Source: JASHPR01 sp963815375 (GTDB taxonomy: Bacteria > Actinomycetota > Actinomycetes > Streptosporangiales > Streptosporangiaceae). From it: a stretch of 64,000 bases of DNA. Made by a program: the position numbers and the translations under genes. Location of the stretch: assembly GCA_963815375.1 (NCBI GenBank), contig CAWFGX010000005.1:558001-622000 (forward strand). The letters are read 5' to 3'. Every line of letters begins with the position of its first letter. Within the stretch, counting starts at the first letter, position 1. Of this stretch, positions 8,295 to 15,827 are shown piece by piece. Under the pieces are notes generated by a model, which saw nothing but the letters and a program-made list of their open reading frames with translations, searched no databases and was not told the DNA's origin.

Positions 8295-9047
8295 ATGGCA
8301 GGCAAGGTAGCGGTAGTTACTGGGGGCGGAACCGGCATCGGACGGGCGTCGGCACTGGCGCTCGGGCGTAACGGGTACTCGGTGGTGATCGCCGGGCGCC
8401 GGCCAGAACCGCTCGAGCAGACCGTGAACGACGGCACGGCCGAAGGCTCGCATCTGCTCGCCGTTGTCGCCGACGTCAGTGAGCCAGCGGATGTGCAGCG
8501 GCTGTTCGACCAGGCGCGGCAGCAGTTCGGGCGGGTCGATGTGCTGTTCAACAACGCCGGCCGGGCCCTGCCCCCGGTATCGCTGGAGGATGTGCCTGTC
8601 GCGGACTGGCACTCCGTGGTCGCGGCGAACCTGACGGCTGCGTTCCTGTGCACGCAGGCCGCGTTCCGGGTGATGAAGGATCAGGATCCCCGGGGAGGCC
8701 GGATCATCAACAACGGGTCCATCTCCGCGCACGTGCCCCGCCCGCGCTCGGCTCCGTACACGGCGACCAAGCACGCGATCACCGGGCTGACGAAATCGAC
8801 ATCGCTGGACGGGCGGGAGTACGACATCGCCTGCGGGCAGATCGACATCGGGAACGCCAGGACCGAGCTGGCTGACATGCTGTCGGCCGAGGCGCTGCAG
8901 CCGGACGGCAGCACCCGCGCCGAGCCGATGATCGACGTCGGGCTCGTCGCCGACGCGGTCGTGCACATGGCCAGCCTGCCGCTGGACGCGAATGTGCAGT
9001 TCATGACGCTGATGGCCACCAAGATGCCGTTCATCGGCCGCGGCTAG
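8295..9047 (+). CDS. SDR-family oxidoreductase
   Basis: A 250-residue short-chain dehydrogenase. It has the Rossmann glycine motif VVTGGGTGIGRASALAL, the NNAG motif (LFNNAGRALPP), the catalytic Ser in NNGSISAHV and the YxxxK pair in PYTATKHAITGL. The C-terminus is of the classical SDR type. The residue pattern after the first strand (VVIAGRRPEP) suggests NADP preference. The start MAGKVAVVTG is set by the fold; the RBS is weak. It lies 40 bp after the ROK/DksA gene and 14 bp before the MBL hydrolase gene, so the three may form an operon. Substrate unknown. Confidence 0.88.
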   Translation: MAGKVAVVTGGGTGIGRASALALGRNGYSVVIAGRRPEPLEQTVNDGTAEGSHLLAVVADVSEPADVQRLFDQARQQFGRVDVLFNNAGRALPPVSLEDVPVADWHSVVAANLTAAFLCTQAAFRVMKDQDPRGGRIINNGSISAHVPRPRSAPYTATKHAITGLTKSTSLDGREYDIACGQIDIGNARTELADMLSAEALQPDGSTRAEPMIDVGLVADAVVHMASLPLDANVQFMTLMATKMPFIGRG

Positions 9048-9061
9048 CGGGCTGGCCAGGC

Positions 9062-9802
9062 ATGCTGCAGGTCACGGTGCTGGGAAGCTGTGGCGCATTC
9101 CCGGAGCCGGGCCGAGCGTGCAGCGGTTTTGCGGTGGACTGGGACGGCTGCCGGCTGGTGCTGGATCTTGGCTACGGAACGCTGCCGCGGCTACTCACGC
9201 ACTGGCCAGATGGCCGCGTGGACGCGGTCGTTATCACGCACGAGCATCCCGATCACTGTGTCGACCTGCACGGGCTATTCCGGATGCGGTTCTACGGCGG
9301 CTCTCGCGAGCCACGGCTGCCGTTGTACTGCCCGCCCGGCGTGCTCGACCGGCTCCAGGGCCTGGAGCCTGATGTGGACCTGACCGCGGTCTTCGACGTG
9401 CATCCGCTGCCCGGACGCTACCGGGCCGGGCCATATGAGCTGGCCGGCCTGCCGCTACCGCACTACGTCCCCAACGCGGGCATCCGGCTGCAGGCAGGCG
9501 AGATCGCCCTGGCCTACACCGGGGACACCGGCCCTGACCCGCTGCTGGCCGAACTCGGCCGTGACGCCGACCTGTTTATCGTCGAGGCCACCGACCGGGA
9601 CGGCGAGACCCGGCGCCCGACCCGCAACCTGATGACAGCCACCGAAGCTGGCTACTGGGCCCGCCGGGCGGCGGCCAGGAGGCTGATGCTCACCCACTTC
9701 TGGCCAGGCAACGACCGGGCGGCCTCTGTCGCCGCCGCCTCCGCCGAATTCGGCGGCGAGGTGCTGGCAGCCGACGAGGACCTGGGCGTCAGCCTCGGCT
9801 AG
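9062..9802 (+). CDS. MBL-fold metallohydrolase (RNase Z/ElaC-like)
   Basis: A 246-residue metallo-beta-lactamase-fold protein. The metal-binding motif THEHPDHCVDLHG (HxHxDH) is near residue 60, the later histidine is in PLPHYVPN, and the Asp is in LAYTGDTGPDPLL; the last His is in LMLTHFWPGND. The N-terminus LQVTVLGSCGAFPEPGRACS is typical of the RNase Z-like family that includes phosphodiesterases and arylsulfatase-like enzymes. It follows the SDR gene by 14 bp. The stop overlaps the convergent YjbR gene by 14 bp. Probable phosphodiesterase or hydrolase; no specific substrate can be proposed. Confidence 0.85.
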   Translation: MLQVTVLGSCGAFPEPGRACSGFAVDWDGCRLVLDLGYGTLPRLLTHWPDGRVDAVVITHEHPDHCVDLHGLFRMRFYGGSREPRLPLYCPPGVLDRLQGLEPDVDLTAVFDVHPLPGRYRAGPYELAGLPLPHYVPNAGIRLQAGEIALAYTGDTGPDPLLAELGRDADLFIVEATDRDGETRRPTRNLMTATEAGYWARRAAARRLMLTHFWPGNDRAASVAAASAEFGGEVLAADEDLGVSLG

Positions 9803-10199
9803 CCTCGTCGGGTCCGGTCCCGGCAGGCGGCCATGAGCTGGCCAGATCCCGCGGCGCCTGGCAGCGCCAGGCATCGATGATAAGTTCTTCGAGCTCGCCC
9901 GCGTCGATGGCTGGCAGCCGGACCAGAACAGCCGGGAACCCGTTGTAGTGCGGCTCGGTGAAGAACTTTTGCTCGTCCGCGGCCAGCAGCGCCTCTTTGT
10001 CGAAACGGCTGGCGACGCGCACAGCCACGACCTCGGGGTTCGGAATCCTGGGCTTCTTCGGCTCGACCCGCTCATTCCAGGCCCAGACAAACCCCTTCTG
10101 CTTGCCCTTGTTCAGCACCGAGAACCCGAAATGGTCCTCGCCCTCGCTGGTGGCAGGCAGCGACAGGGCGATCCGGCGGACGTCCTCCTGGTCAGCCAC
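9789..10199 (-). CDS. MmcQ/YjbR family DNA-binding-like protein
   Basis: A 136-residue protein of the MmcQ/YjbR family: N-terminus DVRRIALSLPATSEGEDHFG, middle VAVRVASRFDKEALLAADEQ, then FFTEPHYNGFPAVLVRLPAI and a C-terminal helix ELEELIIDAWRCQAPRDL. This fold resembles a double-wing cyt-c-like DNA-binding domain, but the biological role of the family is unknown. The length is normal. It is divergent from the small YciI-like gene (42 bp gap) and converges on the MBL gene. Confidence 0.85.
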   Translation of the reverse strand: MADQEDVRRIALSLPATSEGEDHFGFSVLNKGKQKGFVWAWNERVEPKKPRIPNPEVVAVRVASRFDKEALLAADEQKFFTEPHYNGFPAVLVRLPAIDAGELEELIIDAWRCQAPRDLASSWPPAGTGPDEASRG

Positions 10200-10241
10200 G
10201 GCGCCCCCTTAGCGGCAAGCGGACCTCCTACACTTCCCACT

Positions 10242-10550
10242 ATGGCCCACTTCGCGGTGACGACGGTACACGGCCGGAACTGGGACACGGCCAAGCCCGG
10301 GCTGAGTGGGATCCGCCAGCAGGACGCCTTTGACAAGCACGCTGAGTTTATGGACCGCCTCGTCGAGGACGGCTTTGTCATCCTCGGCGGCCCGCTCGAC
10401 GACGGCGAGACAGCCCTGCTGATCGTCGAGGCCGCCGGCGAGGCCGAGGTCATGGCGCGCTTCGACGAGGACCCCTGGAAGCCCATGGAACTGCTGCACG
10501 TCGGTGAGATCCGGCGGCTGGCGATCTGGCTGGACGGCCGGCAGCCCTGA
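10242..10550 (+). CDS. YciI-like (DGPF/YCII) protein
   Basis: A 102-residue ferredoxin-like-fold protein: MAHFAVTTVHGRNWDTAKPG, then QQDAFDKHAEFMDRLVEDGFV, ILGGPLDDGETALLIVEAAG, and the C-terminal FDEDPWKPMELLHVGEIRR. The His in DKHAEFMDRL and the GG-L pattern are typical of YciI family proteins, which are small dimeric enzymes or enzyme-like proteins with no firm function. The start at ATG 10242 is chosen because upstream residues in the same frame are shadow translation of the YjbR gene. Confidence 0.8.
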   Translation: MAHFAVTTVHGRNWDTAKPGLSGIRQQDAFDKHAEFMDRLVEDGFVILGGPLDDGETALLIVEAAGEAEVMARFDEDPWKPMELLHVGEIRRLAIWLDGRQP

Positions 10551-10557
10551 CGGCCTC

Positions 10558-11163
10558 TCAAGCCCAGGATTCCGAACGCAACGCCGCCATCAGCTGTCCG
10601 ACAGCCTCGCCCGCCCGCTCGGTGTCACCAGTGGCCAGCAGGTCGAGCATGGCGCCGCGCAGCAGCCCGAGGACAGCCGTGCGCTGGCCGGCTCCGGCAC
10701 TGCTGCGGCGCAGCTCCGGCGGCTGGCGGGCGGCCAGCAGCTCCAGCCAGTCGCGGACCGTCTGCGCCGCGAACCCCGCCCAGGGACCGTCCGGATCGGC
10801 CAGCGACCTGCCATAGGCCTCGGCCCACAGCCCGAGCAGGTGGCTGTGCCCAGGGTCCGCCAGCCACTGCCAGACCTGCCATGCCGTCTCGGCCAGGCCA
10901 GCGGCGCCGGCGTCCTCGCGGAACGCCTCTATCGCCGCCAGCTCATCCCGGCGCGCCCGCTCCAGCAGCGCCCGGATCAGGCCGTCCTTGGACCCGAACA
11001 GGAACAGCAGCACCCGGGGACTGGAGCCGATCGCCTTGGCCAGCGGCCGCAGTGACATGTCGGCCAGCCCATGGGCCAGAACGTAGCGGTAGGCGAGCTC
11101 GAGCAGCTCGTTCTGGCGTGGCGAGGGCTGCTTGGCCGGGCCGGCCGCGGGCGCGGCCGTCAC
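10558..11163 (-). CDS. TetR-family transcriptional regulator
   Basis: A 201-residue TetR protein. The N-terminal helix-turn-helix spans residues ~17-62 (LLELAYRYVLAHGLADMSLR, then PLAKAIGSSPRVLLFLFGSK); the rest is a helical ligand/dimer domain with WQWLADPGHSHLLGLWAEAY. GTG start at 11163 overlaps the stop of the GNAT gene by 4 bp (GTGA), so the two form an operon with the acetyltransferase first. The regulator probably binds the palindrome at 11749-11770 in front of the operon and represses itself. Ligand unknown. Confidence 0.9.
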   Translation of the reverse strand: MTAAPAAGPAKQPSPRQNELLELAYRYVLAHGLADMSLRPLAKAIGSSPRVLLFLFGSKDGLIRALLERARRDELAAIEAFREDAGAAGLAETAWQVWQWLADPGHSHLLGLWAEAYGRSLADPDGPWAGFAAQTVRDWLELLAARQPPELRRSSAGAGQRTAVLGLLRGAMLDLLATGDTERAGEAVGQLMAALRSESWA

Positions 11164-11723
11164 GATGAGGCAGCCGCGCCCGACGGCTGGGGCTCGCGGT
11201 CAGGCTGCAGGTCAAGCTGGTAGACCTGGCCGGTCAGGTCCACCCCGAAGCTGTGGTGCGGCTCCTCGTTCACCAGGCGGAACCCGGCCGCGAGGTAAAC
11301 CTGCCGCGCCGCCACGAGCGGGTCGTTGGTCCAGAGCATCATCCGCGAGTAGCCCGCCCGTCGCGCGAACTCGAGGCACTCACTGACGAGCCGCCGGCCG
11401 AGGTGCCGCCCGCGGGCCGTGGGGTCCACGAGCAGGATCCGCAGCTGCGCCGTGTCCGTGTCCCGGGCCACCAGGAACACGCAGCCCACCCGCGTACCGT
11501 CCAGCTCGGCGATCCACGCCGCCTCGCGTTCCGGGTCTGGCCCGGCCGCGTAATCGGCCACGATCCGTGCGACCAGAGCCTCGAACTCACCGTTCCAGCC
11601 GAACTCGGATGAGTACACCTCGCCGTGCGCCATCACCACCCAGCCCAGGTCGCCAGGCTCGCCGAGCCGCCGGATCGTTACGTCGCCGTCCGCCGCATCC
11701 CGAGCTGTCACCGCAACCTCCAT
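11160..11723 (-). CDS. GNAT-family N-acetyltransferase
   Basis: A 187-residue GCN5-related acetyltransferase. The acetyl-CoA loop is ILLVDPTARGRHLGRRLVSE (R/Q-x-x-G-x-G/A type), preceded by the beta strand AQLRILLV and followed by YSRMMLWTNDPLVAARQVYL and AAGFRLVNEEPHHSFG. These motifs fit the MarR-associated GNAT group rather than ribosomal acetyltransferases. It is the first gene of an operon with the TetR gene. The acceptor substrate is unknown; antibiotic or polyamine acetylation is possible but not shown. Confidence 0.88.
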   Translation of the reverse strand: MEVAVTARDAADGDVTIRRLGEPGDLGWVVMAHGEVYSSEFGWNGEFEALVARIVADYAAGPDPEREAAWIAELDGTRVGCVFLVARDTDTAQLRILLVDPTARGRHLGRRLVSECLEFARRAGYSRMMLWTNDPLVAARQVYLAAGFRLVNEEPHHSFGVDLTGQVYQLDLQPDREPQPSGAAASS

Positions 11724-11748
11724 GTTGTCCTCCCAGTGCCGCCGAGGG

Positions 11749-11814
11749 CACTGAAACGACTGTTTCAGTGACGTCAGCTTAAGGGGAACAGGCTCGCCGC
11801 GCCAGTCGTTTCAG
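11749..11814. promoter_or_regulatory. Palindromic operator pair in front of the GNAT-TetR operon
   Basis: A perfect 9-bp inverted repeat CACTGAAAC-N4-GTTTCAGTG spans 11749-11770, and AGTCGTTTCAG at 11804-11814 is an exact inverted copy of CTGAAACGACT at 11751-11761. Both lie between the GNAT start (11723) and the divergent gene start (11862). Dyads of this size and position are typical TetR operators, so autoregulation by the TetR protein at 10558-11163 is inferred. The divergent membrane-protein gene may share the control. Confidence 0.65.
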
Positions 11815-11861
11815 CCCCTGGGAGGCCTGCCCACGGCGGGCCATGACGTGGGGGACAGGCC

Positions 11862-12659
11862 ATGGCCAAGGGCGCCAAGGGAGCGAAGGGAGCCCGGGAC
11901 CGTCAGCAGGCCCGGGAGAGAATCGCGCAGCTGCGGGCTGCGGAGGCGCAGCGCCGGAGGCGCCGCTGGTGGCTCGGTGGAGCCGGCGCGTTCGTGCTGG
12001 CAGTTGCCGCAGCAGTGGGCATCACGCTGGCGGTCACCAGCGGTGGTTCAACGGCCGCCAATGCTGGCACGCCGCAGCCGAGGCTGGCCAGCCTGAGCAC
12101 GCTGGGCCGCCTCGAGCCAGCGCCTGCCGCTGGCCCGCTCGGCCCCGAGGGCGTGCCAGTGCCCAGCGCCGCCGCGCTGGCCGGTACGGCCACGAGCGCC
12201 TCTGGCCACGCCGTCGACGGCATCAGCTGCCAGGCCAGCGAGCAGACCCTCTTCCACATCCACGCGCACCTGACAGTCTTCGTCAATGGCGTGGCCCGGC
12301 AGATCCCCGCTGCCATCGGCATTCCCGGAGCCGCTGCCGAGAGCACCCCGCAGGGACCGTTTATCGCAACCGGGACCTGCTTCTACTGGCTGCATACGCA
12401 TGCTGCCGACGGGATCATCCATATCGAGTCGCCGGTGCAGCGGACGTATACCCTCGGCGACTTCTTCGACGAGTGGGGCCTTCCGCTCGGGACGGACCAG
12501 GTCGGGCCGGAGCACGGGCCCGTTACCGCGATCTACAACGGCAAGGTGTTCCTGGGCAGCCCGCGCAACATCCCGCTCACCGCGCACGCACAGATCCAGC
12601 TCGAGGTGGCCACTCCACTGATCGCCCCGGTATCGATCACCTGGCCCAGCGGCCTGTAG
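11862..12659 (+). CDS. Membrane-anchored His-rich extracytoplasmic protein
   Basis: A 265-residue protein. Residues 1-35 are basic (Arg/Lys-rich), residues ~36-60 form one transmembrane helix (WWLGGAGAFVLAVAAAVGIT), and the rest faces outside. The outer domain has paired His/Cys-containing motifs: CQASEQTLFHIHAHLTVFVN and, later, GTCFYWLHTHAADGIIHIES, then TYTLGDFFDEWGLPLG. The clustered HIHAH and HTH histidines and two cysteines could bind a metal. This arrangement recurs in actinomycetes as an uncharacterised conserved family. The basic N-terminus resembles the DsbA/thioredoxin-fusion anchors but no CxxC is present. Confidence 0.75.
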   Translation: MAKGAKGAKGARDRQQARERIAQLRAAEAQRRRRRWWLGGAGAFVLAVAAAVGITLAVTSGGSTAANAGTPQPRLASLSTLGRLEPAPAAGPLGPEGVPVPSAAALAGTATSASGHAVDGISCQASEQTLFHIHAHLTVFVNGVARQIPAAIGIPGAAAESTPQGPFIATGTCFYWLHTHAADGIIHIESPVQRTYTLGDFFDEWGLPLGTDQVGPEHGPVTAIYNGKVFLGSPRNIPLTAHAQIQLEVATPLIAPVSITWPSGL

Positions 12660-12724
12660 CCACCTGCCAGCCTAAATCCGGTGCGGCGGCATCATCTGGC
12701 CACGGGAACCCCGATCTCACTTAC

Positions 12725-12765
12725 CGTGGACCCAAACCCACTCCACGAGTGGGTTTGGGTCCACG
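12725..12765. terminator. Bidirectional intrinsic-type terminator hairpin
   Basis: A perfect 19-bp inverted repeat, CGTGGACCCAAACCCACTC and its complement, separated by a 3-nt loop (CAC). It sits exactly between two convergent genes that end at 12659 and 12775. There is no U-tract on either side, as is common for actinomycete hairpin terminators. Confidence 0.75.
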
Positions 12766-12774
12766 ATCATGAAA

Positions 12775-14013
12775 CTAGAACTCGTCGGCGGTCCAGGTGC
12801 TGCCGCCGTCGTGGGTCGTCCAGACCTGGTTAACCGAGGCGATCCGGCCGGTCACCGTGTCCTGGTAGCCGACCAGCACGACGTTCCCGGCTGGCATGCT
12901 CAGCGTCGGTGACCAGCTCTGGCCGCCGTTCTGGGTGAGCAGTGCCTCGCTGCTGCTGGGAGCGGACTCGGTGACCAGCAGTCGGCCCGAACTGGACGCC
13001 GCGAGCTGGTAGCTCACGATCGTTCCGGCCGGAGCTGACTGCAGCGACGGCACCTGCTCGTCGCGGCCGAAGCTGGCGCCGCCGTTGTCCGAGACCCGGA
13101 CCCAGGCCGGGCCGTAGCCGCCAGAGCTGAGTGCCATCTGGTGCTGGCAGAGCAGTACGAGCACGTTGGGCAGGGCCAGGGCGACGGAGGAGGCGTAGCC
13201 GTCGGTCCCGCCGCAGCTGTCCATGCCGCTCGCCCAGGTCTTGCCGCCGTCGCCGGACCGGGCGATCTGCGCTGTCGCAGGGGCACCGCCAGCCGGGTTG
13301 CCGTAGTCAGCCAGGACCAGCCGCTGGCCCTGCCGGTACAGCACTGGCGGGCAGATCTTCGCCACAGCAGGCGCTGGCAGTGCCTGCCATGTGGAGCTTC
13401 CAACCGGCGCAGCGCTCACCTGGCCGGTTGCGCCGCTGCACCCGGCGCCAGGGGTTGCCACCCGGACCGCGGTGCCGTTCGCGGCCTCCAGCGAGCCGAC
13501 AGACTCAGTCGACTGAGACTGCCAGTGTGTCCCGCCGTCGGTAGTGACTTCCAGCGAGGGATCGTAGGCGTAGCCGATCAGGGGAGTGGCGAAGCGAACC
13601 TGCGCGTCGCACGGCTGGCCGGACGGGCAGCTGACGACAGCGTGGGCCCCCGCTGCCGTGGTCGGCGCTGCCGTGGTCGGCGAGGTCAGCTGATGCCAGG
13701 TCGCGCCGCCGTTGGTACTGGCCAGCAGCGAGTCGCAGCGATCGGAACCGCAGGCCACCGTGCCGAGCGCAAAGCCGTCTACGTCGGAGACGAAGCTCAT
13801 GGACAGCACCTGGAATCCGGGCAGTATGACGCCCGGCGCGGCCGACGTGGCCGACCCGCTAGCGGCGGCCGAAGCCGGGCTGGAGTCTCCGGCCTCCGAG
13901 CCAGACGAACTCAGGGTGCCGCACGCTGCAAGTGCGACGGTGATGACAATGGCAGTGGTGACCGCGGCCAGTGCTGTGCCGCGAGCCTTCACGCTGACGA
14001 GCAGGTCTCTCAC
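12775..14013 (-). CDS. Secreted lipoprotein with BNR/Asp-box (beta-propeller) repeats
   Basis: A 412-residue lipoprotein. The GTG at 14013 is chosen because GGAGG lies 6 bp upstream; it gives a signal peptide ending in the lipobox LAAC (ALAAVTTAIVITVALAACGT). After a Ser/Ala-rich linker there are repeated Asp-box motifs: STNGGATWHQL, TTDGGTHWQSQ, SGDGGKTWASG, SDNGGASFGRD, TQNGGQSWSPT and THDGGSTWTAD. These mark a sialidase- or YCF48-like beta propeller. Conserved sialidase catalytic residues are not evident, so a structural or sensing role is as likely as hydrolysis. It converges on the preceding gene at the hairpin. Confidence 0.82.
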   Translation of the reverse strand: MRDLLVSVKARGTALAAVTTAIVITVALAACGTLSSSGSEAGDSSPASAAASGSATSAAPGVILPGFQVLSMSFVSDVDGFALGTVACGSDRCDSLLASTNGGATWHQLTSPTTAAPTTAAGAHAVVSCPSGQPCDAQVRFATPLIGYAYDPSLEVTTDGGTHWQSQSTESVGSLEAANGTAVRVATPGAGCSGATGQVSAAPVGSSTWQALPAPAVAKICPPVLYRQGQRLVLADYGNPAGGAPATAQIARSGDGGKTWASGMDSCGGTDGYASSVALALPNVLVLLCQHQMALSSGGYGPAWVRVSDNGGASFGRDEQVPSLQSAPAGTIVSYQLAASSSGRLLVTESAPSSSEALLTQNGGQSWSPTLSMPAGNVVLVGYQDTVTGRIASVNQVWTTHDGGSTWTADEF

Positions 14014-14130
14014 TGGTGACCTCCAGGCCGTCGCTGGTTCTCCGAGGGGTATCAAGCCGGTCATACTCCCCCGAATCCGGCCCGCACACACACTTACGAC
14101 GGCATTGCGGTCCGGCCGGTTGCGCGTTTT

Positions 14131-14418
14131 TTAGTGCTCTTGCACCACAAGGACGACAACCATGACCGCCACAAGTACGGCAGCCGCGGCAATGACCACG
14201 GCGCCAATGCCGAAGATGCCTGCCAGATGGAGTCGTTCCGCCTCGGCCGCGCGTCGGCGCCGGCGTGACCTGACAGCCTTCGGCTCGCGGGGCGGCCGGA
14301 AGCCGCCGGGTGGCTCGGGGGCCTCGATCCGAGTGGCCTGGGGATACAGATACGACATCAGCGAGTCGTCGTCCGGTTTGCCGGGGATCACGCGGCGTGA
14401 GAGGTTCCGTCGCGGCAT
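14131..14418 (-). CDS. Small single-pass membrane protein
   Basis: A 95-residue protein. Residues 1-65 are Pro/Arg-rich and cytoplasmic (PEPPGGFRPPREPKAVRSRR); the C-terminal ~28 residues are a transmembrane helix (IFGIGAVVIAAAAVLVAVMV) with only a short QEH tail, giving a tail-anchored topology. No family recognised. Located between the BNR lipoprotein and a membrane glycosyltransferase on the same strand. Confidence 0.6.
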   Translation of the reverse strand: MPRRNLSRRVIPGKPDDDSLMSYLYPQATRIEAPEPPGGFRPPREPKAVRSRRRRRAAEAERLHLAGIFGIGAVVIAAAAVLVAVMVVVLVVQEH

Positions 14419-14448
14419 TCCGGCTTCCTCTCCATGGCTCGGGTCCCG

Positions 14449-15798
14449 TCAGTATCGCATCGGGCCGCCGCTACCGGGCGTCTGAAGTGCGCTCCGGCCC
14501 GGCCTTAGCCACTCGACTGCCCGCTGCCACAGCGGCTGGAGCGGCACCCGGGCCAGGAACAGGGTCACGCCGAGACCTGCCACCATTGGCAGCCACCAGG
14601 CCCACGGACTGTGCCACGGGGCCTGCGAAACGAATGTAAGCACCGTCGCGGCAGCGGAGGTCGCAACCAGGCGCTGCCAGTCCCTCGACGCGGCCAGCAC
14701 TGCTACAGCCAGCACTGGCCACACGTAGTACGCGACCATCACTGACTCGAACACCGAGCGGAGCGCCAGCGCGACAGCTGTCCACCACAGCACGTCCTGG
14801 AGAACCTGCGGCTCCCACGAGCCGCCCTGCCTGGCTGCGTGCCACTTTCGCCCGGCGATGACCGCGCAGCAGCAGGCAGCGACGATCGCCAGCACCCGCC
14901 CGGGCCCGCCAGCCACCATCCCGCCGCCCAGGTGCGGTGACAGTGGCGTCCACGCGGTGGTGTGATTGACGGTCGCGGAGTTGGGCTGCCGGGTCACCGC
15001 GCCGAACGTGGCGCCCCAGTTCGCCCAGGCCGCCGCGCCGAGCAGCACCGCGGCTGGGGCAGCAGCCCGGGCCAGGAAGCCGGGCAGGCGGCGCGGCTGA
15101 ACGGCTGCGGCGATGACCGGCACAGCGAGCAGCACCAGTGGCTGCACAGCGACGGCCGCCCCGATGAGCCATCCGGACCGCCCGGCTTGCGAGCGCGACA
15201 GCGCCAGGATCGCGTACAGCAGCAGCCCGACAGCGACCGCGTCCTCGGGATGGCCCCACCGCGCCGAGACGCTCCACAGGGCAACCGCTTCTGCCGTGGC
15301 CAGCAACGCCCGCCACGGCCAGGTAACGCCCAGATGCTCGGCGATGGCGTCGGCAGCGAACAGCACCACCGCGGACAGTGCGATCTCGTAGGGCCCGGCG
15401 ACGAGCCACGCGGTGGGATGGTCGTACTGGACTGTAGGCGCCCGCAGCGTGATCCCTGCGGCGTCGATGATCGCGACGACCGGGACCAGGATCAGGGCGG
15501 TCCCGGGCAGCGACACCAGGCCGGTCGGCTGGGTGTACAGGCCGCCGAGGTCCAGGTGAACCAGCCGTTGCGCGGCCGTCAGGGTTCCCCACAGGTCGTC
15601 GGGAAGCGCCCAGCCGGTCGACCCGGCCAGGCCGGGCCCGAACCAGATCGCCGAGGTCATAGCGATCACGATCAGCACAGCCGTGGCCAGGAGCGGGAGC
15701 AGCCTCCGGTTGAGCAGGTTTCCGTCGGTGCCAATCGGCGGGTCGACAACAGCGGGCGGGCGAAGCGCCACTGAATCCGAGCTGCCGGGCGGGATCAC
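14449..15798 (-). CDS. Polytopic membrane glycosyltransferase-like protein
   Basis: A 449-residue integral membrane protein with about ten to twelve hydrophobic helices. After helix 1 (LLATAVLIVIAMTSAIWFG) there is a large loop with WALPDDLWGTLTAAQRLVHL, then helices including ALSAVVLFAADAIAEHLGV, LLYAILALSRSQAGRSGWLI and WWTAVALALRSVFESVMVAY. The pattern of a long outer loop and SARWGHPEDAVAVGLLLYAI resembles the GT87/DUF2029 mannosyltransferase family that uses polyprenyl-phosphate sugars for lipoglycan synthesis. Key acidic residues could not be confirmed, so the family is tentative. Confidence 0.6.
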   Translation of the reverse strand: MIPPGSSDSVALRPPAVVDPPIGTDGNLLNRRLLPLLATAVLIVIAMTSAIWFGPGLAGSTGWALPDDLWGTLTAAQRLVHLDLGGLYTQPTGLVSLPGTALILVPVVAIIDAAGITLRAPTVQYDHPTAWLVAGPYEIALSAVVLFAADAIAEHLGVTWPWRALLATAEAVALWSVSARWGHPEDAVAVGLLLYAILALSRSQAGRSGWLIGAAVAVQPLVLLAVPVIAAAVQPRRLPGFLARAAAPAAVLLGAAAWANWGATFGAVTRQPNSATVNHTTAWTPLSPHLGGGMVAGGPGRVLAIVAACCCAVIAGRKWHAARQGGSWEPQVLQDVLWWTAVALALRSVFESVMVAYYVWPVLAVAVLAASRDWQRLVATSAAATVLTFVSQAPWHSPWAWWLPMVAGLGVTLFLARVPLQPLWQRAVEWLRPGRSALQTPGSGGPMRY

Positions 15799-15827
15799 GG
15801 TTCCAGTGTGACCGACCGGGACACCGT

